A DNA stretch of 64,000 nt from Kineosporia babensis. GTDB lineage: Bacteria; Actinomycetota; Actinomycetes; Actinomycetales; Kineosporiaceae. The position numbers and the translations under genes are program-made. The stretch's first letter is position 1. Each line of letters begins with the position of its first letter. Below, piece by piece: positions 26,701-33,916 of the stretch. A model generated the notes under the pieces. That model was not told the origin of the DNA. It saw nothing but the letters and a program-made list of their open reading frames with translations, and did no database searches. The stretch is from contig NZ_JAJOMB010000017.1 of NCBI RefSeq assembly GCF_021129305.1, forward strand, positions 167,968 to 231,967. Reading direction: 5' to 3'.

Positions 26701-27002
26701 CCCGGGTGACGCTGACCGTGGCGCGGTATCTCCTGGCGGTCGAGCAGACCGTGCCGGCGGTGGAGCTGCTCGGCGCGGCCGAGGCCCTGCGGGGTTACGA
26801 GGGCCTGCGTGACCCGGACATCTCGCTGGTCGTGGCCCAGGCCCGGGAAGTGCTGGAGTCCGGGCTGTTCACCGCGGCCTACGAGAAGGGCAAGGCGTTG
26901 AGCCGGCCCGAGGCCCAGGCGTTCATCCTGCAGACCGCCCGCAGCGCCGCCGAGCCCGGGCCGGGCCCGGCGGCGCATCCGGATCAGGTGCGCGAGCGGT
27001 AG
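23769..27002 (+). CDS. SARP-type regulator with NTPase and TPR domains (AfsR-like)
   Basis: A 1077-aa transcriptional activator of the large SARP class. An OmpR-like winged helix (about 1-90, MQVRVLGPLTIEADGTPVD) is followed by the bacterial transcriptional activator domain (about 95-240), an NB-ARC/STAND ATPase with Walker A GTGGAGKT (292-299) and LDNCEHL, and a C-terminal TPR-like helical region (about 600-1050). SARPs bind heptameric direct repeats and activate specialised-metabolite genes. GTG 23769 begins directly at the domain. It is the third gene after an ABC exporter pair and overlaps the convergent drrB-like gene by 19 nt. Confidence 0.92.
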   Translation: MQVRVLGPLTIEADGTPVDIGGARLRSLLIRLAADAGSWVPVSRLVQSLWLQDPPADEVNALQSLVSRLRRALPRPDLVESGPAGYRLVVAREDVDALAFENLIGQGRRTATPQEAVDLLGQALQLWRGSPLTEVADAPYAEAWIERLERLRLTAIDERAAALLTLGRPADPVAELEEVIARHPLRERTHELLIRALAGDGRQGEALAVYERLRRAMADELGLDPPAALQQLQTQVLRDDAGLRSSSKSKEADPLPRRTNLRVPLTTFVGRQPELDGITEQLERARLVTLVGTGGAGKTRLVGEVASRLNNRDGVWMVELAPVMDPDDVPSTVLGSIGSIERSQVETMLQNKPPMRDARRRLVEALSGQDAVVVLDNCEHLIEPCAELAEFLLARCPELTVLATSREPLGIVGESIWPVRPLSTQAAESPAVQLFTDRAALVRPGFALTPENIDAVTEICRRLDGLPLAIELAAARMRSLGPEALAGRLDNRFRLLTGGNRTAMPRHQTLRAVVAWSWELLTDDERDLVERLSVFPGGVTSETAAAVCASPDLDEDVVADLLLSLADKSLLVVAGVDEAQPRYRMLETIREFALERLAERGAMAAMRQAHAAYFLDLAETADPHLRGPEQLSWLDRLTAERDNLLATLRFAVETQDADLGVRLAGALIWFWTMTSRHEEAGSWAEQALRIPGESPPGPKLFVMVMAMVGSSFAGEGPPDAEQLDTIEQQLRQVDLATAHPLMVAVEPGLAAFREDIAEGWRAVERNLEHPDPWARAMLMLMSSVLAENEGEFEITEQRIPQALAAFQAIGDRWGIATASSQQAELLRVRGQLAEAVELLSTARQMMVELRVIDDEGYALVRIARLRKEMGDLEGARRDLEIARRSAEESGSWMTKAFAISGIAGLAAADGDLKLARRLAAEGLELSRNAPRSIPQLRALMLSELTYYEIEDGDLESALGHLPEVLEHAIESRDVPVVARVTLTVARYLLAVEQTVPAVELLGAAEALRGYEGLRDPDISLVVAQAREVLESGLFTAAYEKGKALSRPEAQAFILQTARSAAEPGPGPAAHPDQVRER

Positions 27003-27811
27003 GTGCGCACCGCCAGCGGGGCGAAGATCGCGGTGATCACCAGTCCGGCGACCAGGGTCTGCAGCACCGGGGTGGCCACCGCCCCGCCGGTCAGCAATCC
27101 TCGGCAGGCCTCGGTGAGGTGGGTGACCGGGTTGATCTTCACCCAGGCCTGCAGCCAGCCCGGCATGGTGTCGACCGGGACGAACATGTTCGAGCCGAAG
27201 GTCAGCGGGAACATCAGCAGGAAGCCGATGCCCTGCACGGTGCCCGAGTTACGCACCGCGGTGCCGATGAACACCGCGATCCAGGTCAGCGAGAAGGCGA
27301 AGAACAGCACCAGCAGGCAGGCGGCCAGGGCCTGGAACAGGTTGGTCTCCACCCGGAAGCCGATCGCGTAGCCGAAGGCGAACAGCACCACCATGCTGGT
27401 GACGAACCGGACCACGTCGCCGAGCACGGCCCCGACCAGCGGCGCGGCGCGGGGGATGGGCAGGCTGCGGAACCGGTCGAACACCCCCTTGGACATGTCG
27501 GTGTTCAGGTTCACCCCGATCGCCAGGGTGGCGAACATGATCGTCTGGACCAGGATCGCCGGCAGCACGAACTGCAGGTAGGCGTGCTGCGAACCGGAGA
27601 TCGCGCCGCCGAACAGGTACACGAACAGCACGGTGAAGATGATCGGCTGGATGGTGACGTCGACCAGCTGCTCGGGGGTGCGCTTGATCTTGGTGATCGA
27701 GCGCCCGGCCAGCACCAGCGAGTGCCGGATCAGGGCGAAGGGTTTGGCCGGGGTGTCCGAGGTGGGCGCGGTGGGAACGTCCGGCGCCTCGGTCATCAGG
27801 GTGCTGGTCAT
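26984..27811 (-). CDS. DrrB-family ABC-2 transporter permease
   Basis: A 275-aa membrane protein with about six transmembrane segments, resembling DrrB of daunorubicin-type exporters (RSITKIKRTPEQLVDVTIQPIIFTVLFVY region; ABC-2 signature around MSKGVFDRFRSLPIPR). It partners the ATPase encoded immediately upstream; start and stop overlap by 4 nt (ATGA). It probably exports a drug-like or lipid substrate. The tail overlaps the SARP gene on the other strand. Confidence 0.92.
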   Translation of the reverse strand: MTSTLMTEAPDVPTAPTSDTPAKPFALIRHSLVLAGRSITKIKRTPEQLVDVTIQPIIFTVLFVYLFGGAISGSQHAYLQFVLPAILVQTIMFATLAIGVNLNTDMSKGVFDRFRSLPIPRAAPLVGAVLGDVVRFVTSMVVLFAFGYAIGFRVETNLFQALAACLLVLFFAFSLTWIAVFIGTAVRNSGTVQGIGFLLMFPLTFGSNMFVPVDTMPGWLQAWVKINPVTHLTEACRGLLTGGAVATPVLQTLVAGLVITAIFAPLAVRTYRSRT

Positions 27812-28755
27812 GCCGCACGCTCCTCTTTCTTGACCCCGGTCAGGGTGTAGAAGACCTCGTCCAGGCTGGGCAGATGCAGGGAGAGCTCGGTGACCGAGAT
27901 GCCGGCCTCGTCGAGCCGGCGCACCACCGTGGTCAGGGCGCTGTCGCCGTCGACGGCGGTGCTGAGCACGCCGCGGGCCGGTGAGTCCACGGCCTTGCCG
28001 GACACCTGGCCGAGCAGGGCGCTCACGGTGTCGAGGTGCGCCGGGTCGGTAGGCCGGACCACCAGGGTCTGCCCGCCGACCACGTGCTTCAGCTCGGCCG
28101 GGGTGCCGTGGGCGATCACCCGGCCGTGGTCGATCACCGTGATGTCGTCGGCCAGGGCGTCGGCCTCTTCCAGGTACTGCGTGGTCAGCAGCACGGTGGT
28201 GCCGTCGGCGACCAGGCCGCGGACCAGCCGCCAGACGTCGTCGCGCTTGGCCGGGTCGAGGCCGGTGGTGGGTTCGTCGAGGTAGATCACGCTGGGCCGG
28301 CCGACCAGGCTCGCGGCCAGGTCCAGGCGGCGGCGCATGCCCCCGGAGTAGTTCTTGGCCGGGCGGTCGGCGGCCTCGCTCAGGTCGAACTGGGCCAGCA
28401 GGTGCCGGGCCCGGGCCTGGGCGTCGCGGCGGGTCAGGTCGAGCAGGCGGCCGATCAGGACCAGGTTCTCGGTGCCGGTCAGGTCCTCGTCGACCGAGGC
28501 GTACTGGCCGGTCAGGCCGATCTGGCGGCGGACCAGCGGGGCCTGCCGGACCACGTCCAGGCCGGCCACGCTGGCCCGGCCCCCATCGGGGCGCAGCAGC
28601 GTGGCCAGAACCCGGACCGCGGTGGTCTTACCCGCGCCGTTCGGGCCGAGAACGCCGAGAACGGTGCCCTCGGCGGCGGCCAGATCGACGCCGGCCAGGG
28701 CGGTGGTGGCGCCGAAGCGCTTGACCAGGCCCTCGGCCTCGAAGGCGTATGCCAT
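27808..28755 (-). CDS. DrrA-family ABC transporter ATP-binding protein
   Basis: A 315-aa ATPase of the daunorubicin-resistance (DrrA) family: Walker A GPNGAGKTT, signature YSGGMRRRLDLA, Walker B VIYLDEPTTGLDP, switch His in TTQYLEEAD, and the C-terminal extension typical of the family. It forms an exporter with the overlapping DrrB-like permease. The promoter region contains three CTGTCAG heptamers (28810-28848). No biosynthetic genes are adjacent, so the substrate may be an incoming toxin or a compound made elsewhere. Confidence 0.93.
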   Translation of the reverse strand: MAYAFEAEGLVKRFGATTALAGVDLAAAEGTVLGVLGPNGAGKTTAVRVLATLLRPDGGRASVAGLDVVRQAPLVRRQIGLTGQYASVDEDLTGTENLVLIGRLLDLTRRDAQARARHLLAQFDLSEAADRPAKNYSGGMRRRLDLAASLVGRPSVIYLDEPTTGLDPAKRDDVWRLVRGLVADGTTVLLTTQYLEEADALADDITVIDHGRVIAHGTPAELKHVVGGQTLVVRPTDPAHLDTVSALLGQVSGKAVDSPARGVLSTAVDGDSALTTVVRRLDEAGISVTELSLHLPSLDEVFYTLTGVKKEERAA

Positions 28756-28809
28756 GGGGTGGCTCCCTTGGATGAGTCGGGCTTGACTCCTCCAAGGTCG
28801 CCGTTCGCA

Positions 28810-28848
28810 CTGTCAGGCCGCGCACGCCCCGCTGTCAGGCGCTGTCAG
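28810..28848. promoter_or_regulatory. Three CTGTCAG heptamers upstream of drrA
   Basis: CTGTCAG occurs at 28810-28816, 28832-28838 and 28842-28848, with start spacings of 22 and 10 bp. All face the same way and lie 55-93 nt upstream of the drrA start. SARP activators recognise heptamers at 11- or 22-bp pitch, and a SARP gene is the next locus. A separate GAGTC-n6-GACTC palindrome lies about 10-25 nt before the drrA start. Confidence 0.45.
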
Positions 28849-28869
28849 CGGCGTTCTTCGGCAAGGGGT

Positions 28870-29631
28870 TCAGAGCTCGAAGTCCCCGCCGCCGAAGTCG
28901 CCCCCACCGAAGTCGCCGAAGCCACCGCCGAAGTCACCGGCCGCCTCTTCCATCTCGGCCGGGGCCTCCTCGGCGGCCTGGGTGAAGTCGTCGGCCGCGG
29001 CCTCGTAGCCCTCCTGGAACTCGTCGCCGTCGAACATCGCGTCGGCGATCGCGGTCCCCACGAAGGCGCCGGCCACACCGGCGAGCAGGCCACCGGCGAT
29101 CATGCCGCCCATGCCCATCCCGCCGCCGCCACCCATGCCGCCGCCCATACCCGGGCGGTTGAAGCTGCGCTCCAGGGTGCCCGGATTACGCATCTCGGCG
29201 CGGGTGGCCATCCGGGCCAGCGAGCGCGGGTCGTCGGAGGCGGCGCGCTCGTGCGGCGGCACCTCTTCGGACAGCCCGGCCAGCACCATCCGCCGCTGGT
29301 CCGGCGAGAGCTTGGCGAACGCCTCGGCGTGTGCCTCCTCGATCTTCTCCGGCGGAGCCGTCTTCAGCATGTAGCGGTAGCGCGCGATCGCGGCCTCATC
29401 GGCCTTGGCGTCGCTGCCGGGCTCGGCGCCCGGGCGCCCCACCGTCTGGCCGCCGTACTGCTGCTGCGGAGCCGGGGAACCCCACGGCTGCTGCTGACCG
29501 CCGTACTGCTGGCCGTACTGCTGCTGGCCGCCGTAGTTCTGGCCACCGTAGTTCTGCTGGTACCCCTGCTGCTGGTACCCCTGGTTCTGCTGCCCTTTGT
29601 CGCGCCCTAGCAGCCTGTCCAAGAAGCCCAC
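28870..29631 (-). CDS. Gln/Gly/Tyr-rich protein with glycine-patch tail, function unknown
   Basis: A 253-aa protein in three parts. The N-terminal 70-80 residues follow MGFLDRLLGRDKG and are a Gln/Tyr/Gly repeat of GGQQQYGQ type, prion-like in composition. A middle helical part contains EEAHAEAFAKLSPDQRRMVLAGLSEEVP and ERAASDDPRSLARMATRAEMRNPG. A Met/Gly-rich hydrophobic stretch (GGGMGMGGMIAGGLLAGVAGAFVG) precedes an acidic end repeating DFGGG. Similar actinobacterial proteins are annotated hypothetical; I know no function. Codon bias supports coding despite the low complexity. Confidence 0.75.
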   Translation of the reverse strand: MGFLDRLLGRDKGQQNQGYQQQGYQQNYGGQNYGGQQQYGQQYGGQQQPWGSPAPQQQYGGQTVGRPGAEPGSDAKADEAAIARYRYMLKTAPPEKIEEAHAEAFAKLSPDQRRMVLAGLSEEVPPHERAASDDPRSLARMATRAEMRNPGTLERSFNRPGMGGGMGGGGGMGMGGMIAGGLLAGVAGAFVGTAIADAMFDGDEFQEGYEAAADDFTQAAEEAPAEMEEAAGDFGGGFGDFGGGDFGGGDFEL

Positions 29632-29723
29632 GACAGGTCACACTCCTCCGTCTAGTCGTCACCGCCTTACGCCGTGACACTGCCCTCTTTCGAACGAGTC
29701 CGCGACAGCAGCGGTTCCGCCGC

Positions 29724-29966
29724 TCAGGGCAAGCCGGTGGTTGCCTCCGGCACCGGTTGACTACGGGCGCCGCCCGGGATCGCGCTGGGCGCCGGGCCGG
29801 GCTGCTCCACCGAGGAGACGACCCGGCCGAACACCGCGCCCACGGCCGCCTGCAGCCCGACGAAGGCGATCAGGAACGCCGCTACCACGCCGCCGGCGAT
29901 CAGCCCGTACTCGAGCGCCGAGGCGCCCCCGTCGCGAACCGGCCGGTGCGTCACGACGGTGACCAT
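29724..29966 (-). CDS. Flp-type pilin (type IVb pilin), isolated copy
   Basis: An 80-aa protein of the Flp/Fap pilin family: a short leader, then GASALEYGLIAGGVVAAFLIAFVGLQAAVG with the conserved Glu and Tyr after the cleavage site (SALEYGLI) and one hydrophobic helix, ending in a Pro/Ser-rich tail. ATG 29966 opens the leader; the longer upstream frame is antisense to the sulfatase gene. No tad assembly genes (tadABC, tadE, prepilin peptidase) lie in the window, so it depends on a locus elsewhere or has another role. Confidence 0.75.
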   Translation of the reverse strand: MVTVVTHRPVRDGGASALEYGLIAGGVVAAFLIAFVGLQAAVGAVFGRVVSSVEQPGPAPSAIPGGARSQPVPEATTGLP

Positions 29967-30105
29967 ACGCGTCTCAAATTCACTGAACGCAACCACCCGC
30001 TCACGCTTGCCCGGAATCGGGCGTGCCTGTGTGCGGGCGCTCAGGAGAAACCGGGAGACTACGGCGACAGCCCGGGAGGTCCGGGCCAGGACCGGAAGGG
30101 CAGTG

Positions 30106-31611
30106 GTGGGCGAGAAGCGGGTACGGCCCGGCAGGATCCTCGGGGTCGTGACAGTTGTGCTGGCGGCCCTGCTGGCCGGATGCACCGGCTCCAGCGGCGC
30201 GGACCCGGAGCCGAGAAGAACCGCGCAGGACCCGGCCAAGCCCAACCTGGTGCTGGTCCTGCTGGACGACATGTCGATGAACCTGCTGCAGTACGTCCCC
30301 TCGGTGGCCCAGATGCAGCAGGAGGGCACCACCTTCTCGAACTACTACGTCACCGATTCGCTCTGCTGCCCCTCCCGCGCCTCGATCTTCACCGGCCGTT
30401 ACCCGCACAACACCGGTATCTACCGCAACGTCGGGGACGACGGCGGTTACGTCACCTTCAAGGCCCTGGGCCTGGAGTCGGACACCATGGCGGTGGACCT
30501 GCAGAAGGCCGGTTACCGCACCGCGATGATGGGCAAGTACCTCAACCAGTACCAGCCCGGGTTCCCGGAAAAGCCCCGCAAGGTGCCGGCCGGCTGGAGC
30601 GAGTGGGCGGTGGCCGGCTACGGGTACAACGGCTACAACTACAGCCTGAACCAGAACGGCGAGGTGGTGAAGTACGGCTCCGACCCGCAGGACTACATCA
30701 CCGACGTGCTCTCCGGCCGGGCCCAGGACTTCATCCGGCGGGCCGGCTCCGAGAACCAGCCGTTCATGCTGGAAGTGGCCCCGTTCATGCCGCACGCGCC
30801 GTACATCCCGGCCGAGCGCCACAAGAACGAACTGGCCGGGCTGAAGGCGCCGCGCACCGAGTCCTACGGTGCCCGGCCGAAGAACGCGCCCTCGTGGCTG
30901 AAGCCGTACCAGCTCACCAAGGCCGACCAGAAGAACATGGACCGCGACTTCCGGCTGCGGGCGCAGACCATGCTCAGCATCGACGAGATGATCACGGCGA
31001 TGCGCAAGCAGCTCACCGAACTGGGCATCGCGAACAACACCTACCTGGTGTTCAGCTCCGACAACGGCTATCACATGGGTGAGCACTCGCTGACCAACGG
31101 CAAGACCACCGCCTTCGACACCGATATCCAGGTGCCCTTCGTGGTGGTCGGCCCGGACGTGCCGGCCGGGCAGACGGTGGACGCGCTGGCCTCCAACATC
31201 GACATTCGTTCCACCTTCGGCGATCTGGCCGGGGCGCAGGTGCCCGAGACGGTCGACGGCCGGAGCCTGGCCCCGCTGTGGCGCAAGGAGGACCCCGGCC
31301 CCGAGGAGCGCAAGTTCGTGCTGGTCGAGCACCACGGGCCGGTGACCGACAAGAAGGACCCGGACTACCCGTTGCCCGAAGGGGGCAATCCACCGGATTA
31401 CGAGGCGATCCGGGGCCCGGACTGGCTCTACGTCGTGTACAAAAGCGGTGAGCAGGAGTACTACGACATGAGCAAGGACCCGTTCCAGCTGAACAACATC
31501 GCCCGGAAGATGCCCGCCAAGCGGCTGAAACAACTGAACACCGCGCTGCGCCGGGCCGAGGCCTGTGCCGGTACGGTCGCCTGCGCGAAGGCGCAGGGCG
31601 TTACTCAGTGA
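30106..31611 (+). CDS. Lipoprotein sulfatase (type I, formylglycine-dependent)
   Basis: A 501-aa surface-anchored arylsulfatase-family enzyme. With GTG 30106 (GGAAGGG 5 nt upstream) it has a lipoprotein signal ending in the lipobox LLAG-Cys26. The alkaline-phosphatase-fold domain starts NLVLVLLDDM (metal Asp pair). Cys87 in CCPSR is the CxPxR formylglycine site, followed by ASIFTGRYPHNTG. SSDNGYHMGEH supplies further metal ligands. It cleaves sulfate esters outside the cell, probably from glycans, and needs a formylglycine-generating enzyme not seen here. Its stop overlaps the methyltransferase GTG by 4 nt. GTG 30103 is equally possible as a start. Confidence 0.9.
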   Translation: MGEKRVRPGRILGVVTVVLAALLAGCTGSSGADPEPRRTAQDPAKPNLVLVLLDDMSMNLLQYVPSVAQMQQEGTTFSNYYVTDSLCCPSRASIFTGRYPHNTGIYRNVGDDGGYVTFKALGLESDTMAVDLQKAGYRTAMMGKYLNQYQPGFPEKPRKVPAGWSEWAVAGYGYNGYNYSLNQNGEVVKYGSDPQDYITDVLSGRAQDFIRRAGSENQPFMLEVAPFMPHAPYIPAERHKNELAGLKAPRTESYGARPKNAPSWLKPYQLTKADQKNMDRDFRLRAQTMLSIDEMITAMRKQLTELGIANNTYLVFSSDNGYHMGEHSLTNGKTTAFDTDIQVPFVVVGPDVPAGQTVDALASNIDIRSTFGDLAGAQVPETVDGRSLAPLWRKEDPGPEERKFVLVEHHGPVTDKKDPDYPLPEGGNPPDYEAIRGPDWLYVVYKSGEQEYYDMSKDPFQLNNIARKMPAKRLKQLNTALRRAEACAGTVACAKAQGVTQ

Positions 31612-33248
31612 CCACGTTGGACGGGGTCGATCCGGCCAAGGCCCGCGGCGCCTACTTCACGCCGGTCCCGATCGCCCGCTACGTGGCTCGCTGGGCCATG
31701 CAGGGCGGCGAGCGCGGCGGGCGGATGCTGGAGCCGGCGGCCGGGGATGCTCCCTTCTTGCTCGCGGCTGCCGAATCGGCTGGTTCAGAATGGCTTTTGG
31801 ACGGGGTTGAGCGGCACCCAGCGGCGGTTTCGGCTTCGCTGTCGGCTCTGGAAGAAACCGGTGCCCGGATCCGGATCACCAGGGCCGACTTCTTCATGGT
31901 CGCGCCGACCGGTGACTACGACGCGGTGGTCGGCAACCCGCCCTACGTAAGGTTTCACGACTTCACCGGGACCGACCGGATCCGGGCGCAGAACGCGGCC
32001 CGGCGGGCGGGCGTCGAGCTGACCGGGCTGGCCTCCAGCTGGGCCGCGTTCACGGTGCACGCCGCCGGGTTCCTGCGGCCGGGTGGGCGGCTCGGTCTGG
32101 TGCTGCCGGCGGAGTTGCTCAGCGTCAACTACGCGGCGCCGGTGCGGCGGTACCTGCTGGAGAATTTCGCCCGGGTGCGGCTGGTCGCCTTCACCGAGCG
32201 GGTCTTTCCCGGGGTGGTCGCGGAGATCATGTTGCTGCTGGCCGAGGGATACGGCCAGGCGGCTGCCTCGCCCCGGCTGGAGACCGTGCAGGTGCGCAAC
32301 GCCGCCGAGCTCGAGGATCTCGCTCTGGACGCGGACTTTGCCTCGTTCGCGGTACCGGCGCCGGAGCAGAAGTGGACGTCGGCGCTGATCCCGGCCGAAC
32401 CGCTGCGCGCCTTCGCGCAGTTGCCGGGGGCCGGGTTCGGCGTGCTGGACGACTGGGGCAAGGTCTCGCTCGGCATCGTGACCGGCAACAACGGCTACTT
32501 CGCGCTGAACCCCGCGCAGGCCGCCGGGCTCGGCCTGGGCCCGGCCGACCTGCTGCCGCTGTCGCCGCCCGGTTCCGCGCACCTGCGCCAGCTGGAGTTC
32601 TCGGCCCAGGACCTGGCCGCGCTGGGTCAGACCGGCTCGGCCACCTGGCTCTTCCGGCCGGGCACCAAGCGCAGCCCGGCGGCCGTGGCCTACGTCCGGG
32701 CCGGCGAGAAGATGGGCGTGGACGAGGCCTACAAGTGCCGGATCCGCAGCCCGTGGTGGCAGGTGCGCCTGGTCGAGCCGCCGGATCTGCTGCTGACCTA
32801 CATGAACGCCGATGCCGCCCGGCTGGTCACCAACACCGCGCGGGCGCATCACCTGAACTCGGTGCACGGCGTGCACCTGCACCCGGGCCTGGGCTGGGCG
32901 GCTGATCTGCTGCCGCTGGCCGCGCTCAGCTCGGCCACCCTGCTCGGCGGGGAGACGGTCGGCCGGTCCTACGGGGGCGGTCTGCTCAAGCTGGAGCCGA
33001 GCGAGGCGAAACGGCTGCCGCTGCCCGGCCCTTCGCTGTTGAAGGCGGCCGCCCCGGCGCTGTCGGCGGTACGTGCGGACGTGGCCTTCGCGCTGTCCCG
33101 GTTCCGGCTGGCCGACGCGGTGAAGCTGGTCGACGAGGCCTTGCTGGGGCAGACCCTGCAACTGCCCGCCGAGTCGATCCAGCAGATCCGCTCGGCCCAC
33201 GCGCACCTGCGCCGGCGCCGCCAGGACCGAGGGCGTACTCGGATTTAG
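31608..33248 (+). CDS. Orphan N6-adenine DNA methyltransferase (TaqI/Eco57I type)
   Basis: A 546-aa gamma-class DNA adenine methyltransferase. It has the N-terminal GAYFTPVPIARYV motif (14-26), SAM motif I LEPAAGDAPFL (41-51) and the catalytic NPPY (110-113), then a long C-terminal target-recognition region (about 230-480) as in M.TaqI and Eco57I-like enzymes. No nuclease, specificity subunit or defence gene lies beside it, so it is an orphan that may mark DNA for regulation or be a remnant of a restriction system. It is translationally coupled to the sulfatase (GTGA overlap), an odd pairing. Its stop interlocks with that of the convergent response regulator. Confidence 0.88.
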   Translation: MTTLDGVDPAKARGAYFTPVPIARYVARWAMQGGERGGRMLEPAAGDAPFLLAAAESAGSEWLLDGVERHPAAVSASLSALEETGARIRITRADFFMVAPTGDYDAVVGNPPYVRFHDFTGTDRIRAQNAARRAGVELTGLASSWAAFTVHAAGFLRPGGRLGLVLPAELLSVNYAAPVRRYLLENFARVRLVAFTERVFPGVVAEIMLLLAEGYGQAAASPRLETVQVRNAAELEDLALDADFASFAVPAPEQKWTSALIPAEPLRAFAQLPGAGFGVLDDWGKVSLGIVTGNNGYFALNPAQAAGLGLGPADLLPLSPPGSAHLRQLEFSAQDLAALGQTGSATWLFRPGTKRSPAAVAYVRAGEKMGVDEAYKCRIRSPWWQVRLVEPPDLLLTYMNADAARLVTNTARAHHLNSVHGVHLHPGLGWAADLLPLAALSSATLLGGETVGRSYGGGLLKLEPSEAKRLPLPGPSLLKAAAPALSAVRADVAFALSRFRLADAVKLVDEALLGQTLQLPAESIQQIRSAHAHLRRRRQDRGRTRI

Positions 33249-33916
33249 AGTTTGACCAGGCCGTGCTGGTGGGCGAAGACCACGATCTGGACCCGGTCGC
33301 GCAGGGCGAGCTTGCGCAGGATCGAGCCGACGTGCGTCTTGACCGTCGACTCGCTGGCGAAGACCTGGGTAGCGATCTCGGTGTTGGACAGGCCTCGGGC
33401 CACCGCCTCGAACACCTCCCGTTCCTTCTCGGTGAGCTGCTGATAGCTGGCCGGGATCGGCACCGCCTCCTGGAACTGGCTGTCCAGCAAGGTGCTCAGG
33501 TCGCTGGGGGCGAGCACGGCGTTGCCGGCGTGCACGGTGCGGATGGCGTCGCGCAGCATCAGCGGAGTGGTGTCCTTCAGCAGGAAACCGCTGGCGCCGT
33601 AGCGGATCGCCCGCGCGGCCCGGTCGTCCAGGTTGAACGTGGTGAGCACGACCACCCGGACCGGCCGGGCCCGGCGGGCGGCCCGGTCGGGCAGGAAGAT
33701 CTGCCGGGTCGCCTCCACCCCGTCCATCTCCGGCATCCGGATGTCCATCAGCACCACGTCCGGTTCCAGCTCGTCGACCAGCCGGATGCCCTCCAGGCCG
33801 TCACCGGCCGAGCCGACCACACTCATCCCGGGCTGGGCGTTGATGATCACCTGCACCCCGGCCCGGAACAGCTCCTGATCGTCCACCAGGAGGACGCGGA
33901 TGTCCGGCTCGCTCAT
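33245..33916 (-). CDS. LuxR/NarL-family response regulator
   Basis: A 223-aa response regulator, last gene of the cell-wall operon. The receiver domain has the acidic pair D12-D13, phospho-acceptor Asp58 (VVLMDIRMPEMDG) and a Lys in FLLKDTTP. A short Arg-rich insertion (DRAARRARP) sits mid-domain. A GerE/LuxR helix-turn-helix ends the protein (LTEKEREVFEAVARGLSNTEIATQV, STVKTHVGSILRKL). ATG 33916 overlaps the kinase stop by 4 nt, confirming the start over the longer frame. It presumably receives phosphate from the kinase just upstream and may control the operon itself. Confidence 0.95.
   Translation of the reverse strand: MSEPDIRVLLVDDQELFRAGVQVIINAQPGMSVVGSAGDGLEGIRLVDELEPDVVLMDIRMPEMDGVEATRQIFLPDRAARRARPVRVVVLTTFNLDDRAARAIRYGASGFLLKDTTPLMLRDAIRTVHAGNAVLAPSDLSTLLDSQFQEAVPIPASYQQLTEKEREVFEAVARGLSNTEIATQVFASESTVKTHVGSILRKLALRDRVQIVVFAHQHGLVKL

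Noticed and set aside
21280..29631. Specialised-metabolite gene cluster around the two exporters and the SARP
   Set aside because: No synthase, synthetase or tailoring enzyme genes are present; only transport and regulation.
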